Positions 11,591-22,520 of a stretch of 64,000 nt of DNA are shown piece after piece; the first letter of the stretch is position 1; every line of letters begins with the position of its first letter. The notes beneath the pieces were generated by a model that made no database searches, had not been told where the DNA came from, and was given only the letters and a program-made list of their open reading frames with translations. Source of the DNA: Macrocystis pyrifera (Eukaryota; Sar; Phaeophyceae; Laminariales; Laminariaceae). The DNA is taken from positions 13,571,468-13,635,467 of the forward strand of contig JASSKH010000002.1 of NCBI GenBank assembly GCA_031763025.1. Direction: 5' to 3'. Both the position numbers and the translations under genes were made by a program.

Positions 11591-11817
11591 TTCTACCCAG
11601 CTTCATCAGTACACCCGGTGTCCGTCCAGATTCCTTATCCTAGAGAGATACTGATCCTGTGGTCACAGACTGAGACAGAGGAAGACCAAAAACAAAAAAT
11701 AATCGCAAAGTCAAGGGTCACGCAAGTCAAGTGCCAGTGTACCGGGTACGAGAACACACCACAAGCAAGACAAAAAAATATGAACAAAAAGACAACGGAA
11801 ATAAAAAGGTGCAATTA

Positions 11818-12594
11818 GGCCGTTTCCTATGCGGTTCGATTTCGAGCTTCAGATTTGTATTTTTCGATCTCAAAATCGAATGACCCTACTTATGCAGTCC
11901 GATTATGCAAAATCCGACCGGAATTTTTTCGATTTGAGAATCCGATGACCCAAGTCGTCGGATTTTGGTCCAAAATCCGACGACCCTGGGTCATCAGATT
12001 TTGAGATCGAAAAATGGCATGCTCTCTAAATTCAAGATGTTATCCACGACAGCAAACAGCAGCAGAACGATCGATGAGTTGGATGGTGATACAGCTGTAT
12101 AGCGACGTTGCTTCGCGCCCGACGCGCGGACGGCGCGTCCCTCCGTGGCCAGACTAGAGTCGGCTGGCGCGGGCTCGGGCCTAGAGACCAAGAGAAGAGC
12201 ACTCGGCACGCGCCTCTCCGTGGATACGTACTCGTAGACTATACCGCAGCTGTACAGCAGCAGCAGCAGCAGTCAAGTCACAAAATCCAACACAAAATAC
12301 CAAGACAGGTTGACTCTAGCGCACTCGCCACATCTCTTCGCCACCAGACTAGAGGCAGTCAGCGTGGGCTCGGACGCTTGGGTCCTACGCGCAGGGCAGC
12401 GCACCCAGCGCGTCTCTTCGCGGCGCCAAATCACAAAAACAGCAGTTGGTCTTGGGGTTTGCTCGAATCTCTACACGCACAATAAATCTGATTTTTCCGC
12501 ATAGGAAGGCCCTTTCGATTTGTCAAGCTCGTATCTGAAAATGCCATCGGGTCAAAATCTGAAGCTCAAAAATCGAACCGCATAGGAAACGGCC
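11818..12594 (+). mobile_element. MITE-1, PIF/Harbinger-type, 777 bp with TTA target duplication
   Basis: The ends are inverted repeats about 40 bp long, GGCCGTTTCCTATGCGGTTC at the left and its reverse complement at the right. They are flanked by TTA on both sides (11,815-11,817 and 12,595-12,597). A 3-bp TWA duplication and a GGC-type end are hallmarks of PIF/Harbinger elements. It encodes no transposase. The interior has runs of related words (CGATTTTGAGATCGAAAA, AAATCCGACGAC) and a CAGCAG tract (12,258-12,275). An inverted sister lies at 32,039-32,820. Confidence 0.9.
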
Positions 12595-12597
12595 TTA

Positions 12598-14218
12598 AAC
12601 AGAATACAAATTACGCCAGGAGACCAGAAAGGCTGCTAATAATAGATGGAAAGCATACGTACTCAGGAAGGACAGATCGCTTCCGTACGGACGAAACAAC
12701 ACGAAGGAGAGGAAGATACCGGAATACGGACGGCAGGGCGGGCAAAGGAAACAAAGGGAGAGACAAGGCAAAGAGCAAGAAAGAGAGAACGGGGAAAAAA
12801 AAATAACATCGTATTCTAGAGATGGGTGCCCGTCTGACCTAGAAAATCGATTCGGGAACCTGGCCACACCCTTTGCGCGGTCTCCTTTCTACTCTCGTCA
12901 ACAGCAGTGCCAAGTGTCAGTACTGCCGCTGACGCGCCCACCCCCATTGAATAACTCAATAACAAACAAACAAAAATCTGCTACGATTTCAAGAGCTAGT
13001 CGAACCGATACCTAGCCACCCGACCCCCCCCCCCCCCCCCCCCCCCCTGCCCCCCCCTCTCCCCCTTGGTCCGTTGTGCAGTGCATGCGTAGCCGTGCTG
13101 TGGGTGTGCGTGTGGTGCGGTAACACGCCCGAGAGCCCAGAGTACCGCTGCTTTGTTGCCGCAGCAAGAACAAGCAGCACAGCAGAGCAACAACTTCACC
13201 AGCAGTCACAACGCACACGCCGTCAATGATGTTGAAGCTGCACCCTGCCAGCCCCCCGCCGCATATGGCCGCATGACTTTGCTAGCCTTCGCGGGGGCCT
13301 CGCGCTGACACGGACTCGCCAAATGGGCCGTGCGCTAGGTTAGATATCTTGGTGTGAGGCAACCCATGTACCATGCCGCCCTCCTTCTGGCTGCTGGGGT
13401 ATGCTAAGCGTATGAGTACGTGACGTAGACGATTATGGTTTCTTGCCAAAAATTATACTTTCATTCGCCCGGGGCAACTCGGGGTTATCCTTCCAATAAA
13501 TTCATGATCCCAATCGAACCCCAAGAAGCCAAACCAATCCGGAAAATTGGTGTAGATATGGGCCATATCAGCCGATTTTGGGTCCTTATTTTTATTAGGA
13601 AGTTGATTACTTTTTGGGATCGAGAGAATAGAAATAGGCCAAACCCAACCAGAATCTGAACTTCGCAAACACCATATTGAAACTGAAATGTCATGGATCC
13701 TGACCTTCTGCATGCCAAAAAGTCACGAATCGTGAATTTTTTTTTTTCGGTTCGTTGTAACCTGTGTGGCGACAAAACAGGCTGAAGCTGTGAGTACCAC
13801 CCAATGAGTAACTTCGGAACCAGGGTATTTTTGCATTAAGCCTGCGATTACTGTTAGTAGTTGTTAATAATACCCACTGCTGTGGTAGTACTGTACATGC
13901 CACGCGTATCCTGCATTTGTACACCAGCCTCCTTTTTCCCGACAAGAGCAGCGGGCAAAGCAGCGCAAGACCGAAGCAAGACCCGCTTTTTTTTTTCTTC
14001 TTGTTGTCTTGTTGATTCGGCTAAAACTCGTGGCGATATTTTTGGAAATTACGAATTCTATCCCTATCAGCAGCTAGCAGGCACAATCTCGTACAAAATA
14101 CTAAGCATAGCTCACCGGTATGCCACTCCTACCACTGCTCCCGCTCTTATATTTCCCTATCTCGCCTTTAATCGCTCCCTGCGTAGATGGCAATGCGCCT
14201 TGACCCGCAACCCGTAGA
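12598..14218. other. No gene seen; C24 homopolymer
   Basis: A perfect run of 24 C (13,024-13,047) followed by further C-rich sequence lies in an otherwise unremarkable stretch. Open frames across it are proline- or glycine-biased artefacts. I recognise nothing at 13,435-13,780 or 13,860-14,218. Confidence 0.4.
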
Positions 14219-14307
14219 GGCGAATATTTCGTGTACCGGGCCAGCTTTTACTTAATTTAATTCCGGGGGCGAAGCCCCCGACAATTCTTGGAAACCCTGT
14301 GCTGTAC
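14219..14307 (+). repeat. 88-bp hairpin repeat T, copy 1
   Basis: A conserved block runs from GGCGAATATTTCGTG to GAAACCCTGTGCTGTAC around a perfect hairpin CGGGGGC-GAA-GCCCCCG (14,264-14,280). It is almost identical to 19,195-19,283. Family-B sequence follows immediately. Confidence 0.85.
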
Positions 14308-14680
14308 AAGTCTAAAATAACACGGGGCAGTTGACGCCAACTATCTTCCAATCAAATGGCTGAAATAACGCGAACGATGGGAGCCATCCTCCAATAAAAT
14401 CGCTGTATTAACGGGAACCACGGGAACCACGTGAAATCACGCCGCACACAAACTAGAAGAAGAAAGACACAGCTCGGCAGCTCGCACACCCGCAGTCACG
14501 CGACGATTGACCTTCGATCTCGACGTATAATCCACCCACGGTCAACGAGCTTGGTACCGGGCAAGGCCAATGAGTGTAAATCATGGCCTGGGAGGTATAA
14601 TTGGAATCCGTGGTCTAGAGGGCGAGATGTTGGCCGCGGCGTCCTATGCTCTTCGTCAAAGCTTACCATTGTCCCCAAAA
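14308..14680 (+). repeat. Family B dispersed element, copy B1 (partial)
   Basis: Matches 33,560-33,925 nearly base for base (AAGTCTAAAATA(A/G)CACGGGGC, CGGGAACCACGGGAACCACG, GACGATTGACCTTCGATC). It stops where B2 continues into its internal duplicated module. Confidence 0.8.
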
Positions 14681-15904
14681 CTGAACTGACAATCGTGGGA
14701 TACGAATGACTGACTGTTTGAGTGGAAGCAATAAAAAAAAAAATGGTGCCCATGGGGCAATGGGCACCAAGGGTTTGCAATGAACGAAGCCGAAGTCGAA
14801 AGGGGTAATGCGCAGTGTAAGTACCTGAGGAGAGGGCGCGCACACCCACAGCACGCAATCCTTGGACCTTGTCCGTTAGACCTTGGTCGACAGGTCGTTG
14901 TGGAAGCTCAGATGTATCCCAGCTCGATTGCAGTGATGCAACCCGAGACAACTGCTTTCTCAATAACGAAATGGGAGAGAAATGGAAGTGATACATGGGA
15001 CAGCTGAGTGAGCCGGGAATGGCCGTCTTCGCTTTACACACCAGGAGGTGGTGTTCTTTAAGGAGCTGTGGTCTGTCTGGAGCGCTTCCAGGCAAGTGAA
15101 ACGAGTCCACCTGGCCAGGTTGGGACTACGAGTACAAGTTTGTGTTGAGGTTTAGACCTTACCAATCTTGGGCTCCATTTTTGTTTTGGGCCTCACGCAG
15201 GTTCACTTAGCCTTTGTTGCATACCAGGTACCAGGTACCTGGTATCCTCTTCATGAGTTACAGAAAGCTGTTGTACACACAGGCAGACTAGAGGCTGCAG
15301 TAGTTCTACTTGCTACAGTAGGATGTACTAGACCAAGGGCAGCAAACGCGCCTGGGGCTAGTCGTGGACTACTGCTGGCCCTGCTGTGCTCGACTTGTAA
15401 TGCGGAGCGCTTGAATGTGATGTTCCTCGAGCTCTCTCTGCTAAATTTCTTACTGCGACATACTACGAAACAACTTTAACTTTGTACTTTTGGTCCGCAC
15501 TTGGGAAATATGCTCAAGAAATCGAAGCTCAGTGCTTCACGAAAAAATAACAAACTCGGTGTTAGAAATTAAGCTCAACCTGACCAACAAGTTAGGGAAG
15601 TAGACATATATGAAGCACCAGCGATCGATATCCACCCGGGATAAGGAGGGCATGGAAAAAATAGCCGAGGGAACAGATTTTGAGAGCGCAGCGAGACGAG
15701 AAACTGTCCTATAGAACATACAGCGGTTGATGAGAGCCCAGAATATAAGAAACTGCCGTGTAAGAAATGCACCGGTTGCACAGAACCTGGTAAGAAAGAA
15801 ACCTTACATTTTAAGACATACCAGGTGTCGATGGTGTGTGCGTCGTATACTCTGAGGCATTGAGCCTCGACGCCAGAGGTCTGACATATGTGACGACGAT
15901 TTTG
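14681..15904. other. No gene recognised; palindrome at 15,222-15,245
   Basis: Open frames on the minus strand (to about 15,110) show no domain. Three overlapping TACC(A/T)GGTA words form a near-perfect palindrome at 15,222-15,245. Codon-like composition is weak throughout. Confidence 0.3.
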
Positions 15905-16633
15905 TTCTGTGAGGTGGTGGAAGTTTCCCAACGCGCCACCGGAGGCGGTTCTCCGATCGCGTGCAATCGTCGTGTCCGTGCGTCCCGTAAGCGTTGTTGC
16001 TGGCTGCATGGAGAAACCACTACGCAACACGCCATACGATTTTGTTCTATCTATTTACGCAGGTATGTAAAGTCATACGCGGGTGCGTAAAGTCGCGAGG
16101 TGGTCTTTGGCCAAGCTTCCCTTCCGCGTCTTCAAGCAGAACGATGCATCGGAGGGGCTCATGGACCGAGAGAGGGAAACGGAAGGTGACACTCAGGTGG
16201 AATTCTACACAACGTGTTCGCCCCATTTTTAATGCGGTGCTTGCGTAGTGTTCCCTTGGTCGAATTTGGGTTGGAGTCTTTTATTTCATAGTCCAACTCC
16301 GGTTTGTCTTTGTGTAGGTGAACAAAAGAGGAGCTACTATTTTTCTCCTCCTGTCGTCCCCTTTCGCACCCCTTCCACCCCCCCTTCTGACAACTGCGCT
16401 TTCTTACCAAATAAACACACCCTGTTATTGCAACGTCGCGTTAAGCAGGTCAAGAGCCCAGGGACTTGACAAGGTAAATTCTGTTCGTAGAGGGTCAGTG
16501 GACTGTTGAACGCAACAGCCGAGTTGGCGGCAAGTACTACGTAGCCAGCGTGGAAGTTCAGCCGTGGGGCTCTGATCTCTACACCGTCCATGGCGCCGTG
16601 GTAAATACCCACTTCAAGGCCGGGGACCAAAAG
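15905..16633 (+). CDS. Candidate host-gene exon(s), unknown function
   Basis: The best exon is about 16,495-16,633. It is open, with AG acceptor candidates at 16,488-16,495, and encodes WTVERNSRVGGKYYVAS and then VQPWGSDLYTVHGAVV...HFKAGDQK before a GTGAGA donor at 16,634. Upstream, two more protein-like stretches on the same strand are visible: KFPNAPPEAVLRSRAIVVSV (about 15,921-16,062, ending at GCAG|GTATGT) and SLAKLPFRVFKQNDASEGL (about 16,104-16,190, ending before GTGACA). Phases between these pieces do not join simply, so I do not propose one model. I recognise no family. Confidence 0.3.
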
Positions 16634-19194
16634 GTGAGAAGTACGCAGGGTGCCTGTTGAACAGCAACGCTGCGAAAGCTTTCTTACATCGTTTTCATTG
16701 CATGACGAGTGTTTTGCTACCAGGTATGTTCTACTCTTGTTGCCGCTGTTGGGGTAATGTTTCTGAACTTTCAGCTGGTCTCCGCAGTAGATCGTTGACG
16801 CCGGCAATTTGAATAAACGCGTCATGCGGACTTGTTTGTAGTTCTTGTGATTGCGTTCGCCATCCGACAATGTGCGGCATGAGCTTCAACGTTGAACACT
16901 GAGAAACAAAACATTCCCCGAAAAAGAAAACCAAGGGAAACCGAAACAAAATGGGAATCTATGCACGTGGTCTTACTCCCTTCTGTGCTAATTCTGCTTT
17001 TCCTCTATCTAATTCTTTAACTGTCCTTGCTCCTCCTTCTCATTACATTTTCGTTTGCGATCGTTAAAGAGGACAAGGACTGCATGCTCCTGGGATTCAT
17101 GCCGCATGCCGGATTTTTGGTCTTGTCATGGACGGAACGCTCCGTATTGCTGCAACGGCTAGGGACAAGCGGCGGCATGCACGGATGTTGGGACCGAGAC
17201 TAGGACGGGGGTGGGAGCGGGGGCAGGATCGGGTACGGGGGCGGGAGCAGGCGTGGCGCTGAGAGTGGCGCTTCCAGTCAGTCGAGACCTCTGCAGAGGA
17301 TGGTGTGGGGAGAAGCGCGGCGGGGGCAGGGGTGGGGGTGGTGGCGGGAGCTGAGGCTTTGCAATCCAGCCTACCCAAGCCCACGGAACGGATAGTCTTG
17401 GACGTAGCATGGGGGGAAGCTCCAGGTAGTGTAGAGGGTTTGCATCCATCTGAACTTTGCAGGCGATGTCGGTTGGGTATTGACTGCTTAAATGCTGTAC
17501 ATAGAAAATTAAAGGTATGTCAGTACTATGTATATGCCCAATGAGCTTGTTGTGATGCGTTTTTAGATCGCTTATTTGTGGGTATGTGATGTATAGGAAG
17601 GGACGCGGCATGTTGTTCCTGTTTTGCTTCGTTCTAGCGAGTAGTTCTTGCGGGTATTGTTACCGGTTGGATGATATCTGGTATGTGCTTTTGTCGATGA
17701 GGCGTGTTTTATATATTCGTTGTTCGGGGTGTTTGGCGTTCACTCTTATGCCGTGCTGCTTCGTTGTGATGATTAATGTACGGTATTGTATACGTAGCTC
17801 TTACCATGCTACGACTATATGTACTACTGTTGTGCAGAATGTGTTCATGTGTGTGTACGCGCGTATCTGTTGCAGGGAGTACAATGCTGTTTGAGAATAG
17901 AGGCACTGTTTGTTCCATTGAAGTCAGTTCTGCGTTTTGTCGTACGGCGAACGAACCACCTGATCACACTAATAAACTGCTGTGACGAGTTAACGCCGAG
18001 GGAGAGCAGCGACCAAGGCCGTTTTATGCCTTGGCTTGAACGCCTCTTCATAGCGGCGTGCGTGAGGCTTCCTCCATTTAGTGTTTGACTGCTGTTGTGT
18101 GTCTGTCAGTGTGCTCGTTTGTCCGTGCCGGAAGATAGACTGCGTCCATGCCTTATTTTTATCAGTGCGACACCTGCAGAGCACCGGTTCCAACGAGCAC
18201 CGGTTGCACAGAAGCAGGCATGCACACGGTAGCCCGTGGGCCTGGTCTCCTTTCAAAATCTCCAGCGGTTGGACACCGTCGTGTTCAGTTTATATCACAC
18301 TTTAATTGATTATGTCATGTGGCTACAATGCATAGCAGCGCAGCAGCTTTTCTGCGAGGGGGGGGGGGGGGGCATCATTATCATATTGATTGTACTCCTC
18401 ATCCTGTGTCTTTGAGTGCTATGAGAAAACTACGACCTACTGCTAATCATACTCAACGCATACTGTACATATGAAAGGTGCTCCTGTGTCATACTCGCGG
18501 AGGAAAGTACTATCTGTTAGAGATGCTACCACTACTCTTGTTACTGCTACTATAGGCGTACCTACCGTCGTATTTTTCACTACGATGGTTGTACCAATAG
18601 GCATTACCACATCATTTCGTATTAATAATGCACCACCACTACTTATTCCATTTCTATTACTGCTGTACCTACGCCTACTGACCAAAAGAGGGCGATGATG
18701 GACCCTCTTTGACAATATTTCCCCTGGTACAACACGCAGACAAACCTACAGCAGAAGAGTGGAGTGTTGCAGGAGTACTGCTACTGCTGTACGACGTTGT
18801 AACCAGCCCTGAAGCGCATATTTATACAGCAAATCCATGCTACGGCGGTGTTTCGAGAGTTAGTCGTGTTTTGCTTTGTGCAAAAGCGTATTGCACAGCA
18901 ACACACAACCTAGTACACGCAGACACAAGTCTGAACACAGGTCTGCACACAACTGGGCCACTTTGGCCCAGCGAAGGACACGAGGTCAGGCCTGGCAAGA
19001 ACCCACGAAGTGTGGCAGTTGAGAGTTTTTTTGGGCCCTATATCATACGACGATATCCAGTGTGATAATCATGTCGTAATTTTTCTAACATTTCAGCGAT
19101 TATAAAAAACAATCGCTGGAGAAATTGTAAGTATCATATTAAACCGAATGGGCAAAATGGGCAACATGCCCATCGGTGCCCATCGAGTGCCCAT
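16634..19194. other. No gene recognised; G-rich and poly-G tracts
   Basis: 17,165-17,345 is a G-rich imperfect tandem (GGGGGCGGGAGCAGG-like words) that could form G-quadruplexes. Its complement reads as proline/alanine-rich. A run of 15 G lies at 18,358-18,372. 17,590-18,000 is GT-rich on the plus strand. GCCCATCGGTGCCCATCGAGTGCCCAT near 19,168 is a small tandem. Confidence 0.35.
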
Positions 19195-19283
19195 GGCGAA
19201 TATTTCGTGTACCGGGCCAGCTTTTAATTAATTTAATTCCGGGGGCGAAGCCCCCGAAAATTCTTGGAAACCCTGTGCTGTAC
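19195..19283 (+). repeat. 88-bp hairpin repeat T, copy 2
   Basis: The same block as 14,219-14,307, including the CGGGGGC-GAA-GCCCCCG hairpin, with two or three substitutions. The flanks are unrelated, so the unit moves or is copied as about 88 bp. Confidence 0.85.
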
Positions 19284-19399
19284 GTAACTGGGACAGTACG
19301 CAGTAAACGAGAATAGACACCCATTGCCCATTTTTTACTTGAAAACTCGAATTTTTCATTTTTTCAGTAACCCAAATACCCATACGAACGACTCGCCCT

Positions 19400-19448
19400 A
19401 TGCAGGCACTGACTGGTTGTGCTGGATGTCGACGGGTGGAAAGAACAA
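19400..19448 (+). repeat. Repeat G core, partial copy
   Basis: CTGGTTGTGCTGGATGTCGACGGGTGGAAAGAAC matches the G core. It is preceded by unrelated sequence. Confidence 0.5.
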
Positions 19449-19534
19449 CACGACAGATAAATAGACACACACCTGATATGTATGTTTTCTTTTTCTGTTT
19501 TTCCAACAGCAAGCGTTTTCTGGTTGAAATTCGG

Positions 19535-20290
19535 CATAATTAATTTGAACACGAAAAATCTGCATCTGAAAATATTTGTCCAACAGAAGGCGCTTCTTTC
19601 TCGTAGCAGGTGCCACCACTACTTGCTTGTACTGATGTACGGCATCTACATACAGCAGCAGTGTTTCTCCAGCAACAAAAACAGCAGCAGCAGCAGTAGC
19701 AGTGGGACGCACGCGGCAAGGGTCAGCGTCGCTGTACGCTCGGCGGCTCGGCTTATCAATCTAACCCTTGAACCCTTTGTACACATCTACAGCAGCAGCA
19801 GTGTTTCTCCAGCAACAAAACAGCAGCAGCAGTAGCAGTAGGACACACGACGGCAGGGTCAGCGTCGCTGTACGCTCGGCTTGTCAATCTAAACCCTTGA
19901 ACCCTTTGTACACGTACTCGATTTTGTCCTGTGTTGGTTTTGAACTCGAAATTCGGCATAATAATTTCAAGACGAAAAATCTGCACTCGACGTGCTCTGT
20001 CCAAGAGAGAACTTCTCGTAGCAGGTAGCAGGTGCCACCGCTACTACTGATGATATACGACATCTACAGCAGAGCTTCTCCAGCAGCAAAACGGCAGCAG
20101 CAGTAGGACACACGAGGCCAGCTCAGCGCCGCTGTACGCTCGGCTTGTGTGTGAACCCTTCGTACATGTGTTTCCTGGTCCCGAACTCATATTTGAAGAC
20201 GAAAAATCTACAATCTGACGTGTGTCCAGCAGAGCTTCTTCTAGCAGTGCCACCACTACTACTACTGCTGTACAACAACTATTATACAAC
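19535..20290. repeat. CAG-rich higher-order tandem
   Basis: Three diverged units share, in order, a CGAAAAATCTGCA block, a CTTCTCGTAGCAGGTGCCACC block, TTTCTCCAGCAACAAAA with CAGCAG runs, GTCAGCGTCGCTGTACGCTCGG, and CCTTGAACCCTTTGTACA. The inner module is itself duplicated at a 140-bp spacing (19,661 and 19,801). Glutamine- or serine-rich frames here are by-products. Confidence 0.75.
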
Positions 20291-21887
20291 AGATACTCTC
20301 CTGCGTCTCAGTCCCCTCATCAGCAGGAGGGTAGGCCTGCAGCATGTCTCGGGAACATGGCCCGAACGCTCGTTGCTGTGGACAGGCACAGTCTGCCTAC
20401 CTACGAGTACTCGTAGAAGAGCTAGCTGGGTTTCAAAATATAATGTGTTTCTGGTTCTGTGTTTTTTCAACATGGCCCAGCACCAACATGTGCCTACACA
20501 CGTTGCCACACCTAGCTCGAGCTACTGTGAACGACTTACCACCGCACCAGCACCAGGAGGTCTCTTTTGTGTGTGCGCGTCCACAGAGCCCGCCGGGACT
20601 GGAATTGGTGCGGTGTGCGTCGAGGGCGGTGGTCAAACGTTGCCCAAAAAAATGTTGAATCACACACACACCCAGACACACACACAGAGAAAAACTCAAA
20701 ACAAGGCACCCCACGCTCGTATCCGAGCCGCTATGAAGAGGCTTTTTTTTTCTTGGAAAATTTCAAGAAAAAAAAGGCTCGCCCGCTTTTTGCGCGCTTC
20801 GCGCGCCTCATTATTAGGCCGCACTTTCATGGTCTTACCTCCTATGGGCAATTAAACTCATTTGGCGCGAAGCGCCAAAAATAATTGGGAGCGAAGCGAC
20901 CAAACAAAACGCGGTGTGTACAGGCTCCCAATATTTTACGAGTGTCTGCATGAAATAGTCGTGTTTTTGCATTACCGATTGCGAGAGCTGCACGTTACCG
21001 ATTTCCACAACCCCGGTATCTGCAGAAGCGGGCCATCTTGAGCTAACGCGTGGGACTTGTCTCGTTGCAAGCCATCTCGAGTTGCGCTCGCATTTGCCGT
21101 GGTACTGGTGTGTTTTGAGTGCAGCAGGATTAAGTTTTGTTTCCGTTCTTTTTTCTTACGAGCACACAAGGCCTACATACCGCATGTGCAGTCTTGCCTC
21201 ATTTTTCTCTATATTACTGCTGCAGTACTTGCCTACAATGAAGCTTTGGGGGCCATTTATACTCGCATACAGCAGAGATACTGTTCACTCTCTCTTTCTT
21301 GTTTCGCTCTGCCTGTATAGATAGGTCTTCTTCCCTTTCTTCTTGGACTTTGAAATTGGTCGATGTTTGATGTGACAACATCACGAGCACACTCACCGTG
21401 AGTGAGCAGCTTTGCCGACCGAGTGGAATGAAGCATAAACGAGTACGTGCAGGTGGAAGGCTATGGAAGATATAAACACAAAGATGCGCATCTTCTCTTG
21501 TCGTGGTACATATTGACAACATCGAGTAATTTCTTTGTCCCATAATGTGGTATCATGTTTTGACATTCTTAATGGTTTGCCCCTCGACAGTAGCAGTCGT
21601 GAATTCTATTTGGTTGAACCGCGCAGAAGCAGTCTGCGTTGATCACTGCTCCCACAGCCCCCCGAAGCATACAAACAAAAAAATGCTCTTCACATATAGC
21701 TCAAGCGCACCCCGCTCTTGGACGCTGTGCACCGACCGAAAGTGTCGGGTGTAATTGCATGAGAGTATACCTACAATTCGTGCGAAACAACCAAGACATG
21801 TGAAAACGTTGATTGGAAGAATGCGCAACACAAGAAAATACCATCATCATCTTGTTCTCACAGGGGTAAAATAAGGTCGGCTAAAAC
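20291..21887. other. No gene recognised; GAA-loop hairpin cluster
   Basis: Hairpins lie at 20,792-20,806 (GCGCG-CTTCG-CGCGC) and 20,861-20,879 (TTTGGCGC-GAA-GCGCCAAA), followed by GGGAGCGAAGCGACC. An (AC)n-like tract lies at 20,658-20,690. The rest is non-descript. Confidence 0.35.
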
Positions 21888-22520
21888 CTATGATATCTGC
21901 TTGAAACATAAGGAGTCAATGTACACGTTGCACGCGTCGTACATCATATAGTTTGATCTGAGTAGTACTATCCAAATTGCCTGCACTTGACACACACTAC
22001 TATTGCTTGTGCGACCGGCCAGAATTAAAGCCCGCCTGATGTATTTCGTCTCAGGCGCATCCAACTCGCACTGCCGACTGAATTTACAAATGACGTTCTT
22101 CTCCGACGACTGTCTTAAGTCGCGACAACGCTCGTCTGGTACACAGCAGTGAATGTGCCCTCCGACCTTGTGATCCAAACAACCGGATTCTGGTGTTATT
22201 TTTATGCCCCCACTGTTATATAATATCCAGTTGATACGACGTGCGGGCAAACGTGCCAAGACACCTATGTCATTGATGACTGCACAGCAATACTCTTGTG
22301 TCTCCTAATCTCGAACAGCTTGATGTTCTGCATACTATCTGTTTAAACTGAAGGTCGTCGTCGATACCACGCGTGGCGCCTGCAGGACCTCCACTATCCA
22401 CGGCAGCGCGCAGCTTGTCCTGATGGGCTCATATTTCTCTCGAACGGGCCTTAGCGCTTCCCTGCTGATGCCTGCGTCATCACCCGTGGGGCGCGGGATG
22501 TGGGTAGCACGTGTCATGCT
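21888..22520 (-). CDS. Uncertain protein-like frames, unknown
   Basis: On the minus strand a 123-codon frame (22,259-21,888) has cysteine/histidine-rich content (ESGCLDHKVGGHIHCC...DERCRDL...QCELDAPETKYIRRALIL). A 60-codon frame upstream (22,517-22,335) reads GISREALRPVREKYEPI. Neither matches a family I know. They could be exons of one gene or relic transposon coding, and composition is the only support. Confidence 0.2.

Noticed and set aside
14496..15110. A 204-codon minus-strand frame as a gene
   Set aside because: Its last third lies in family-B repeat DNA and appears again at 33,750-33,900; the remainder has no recognisable domain.
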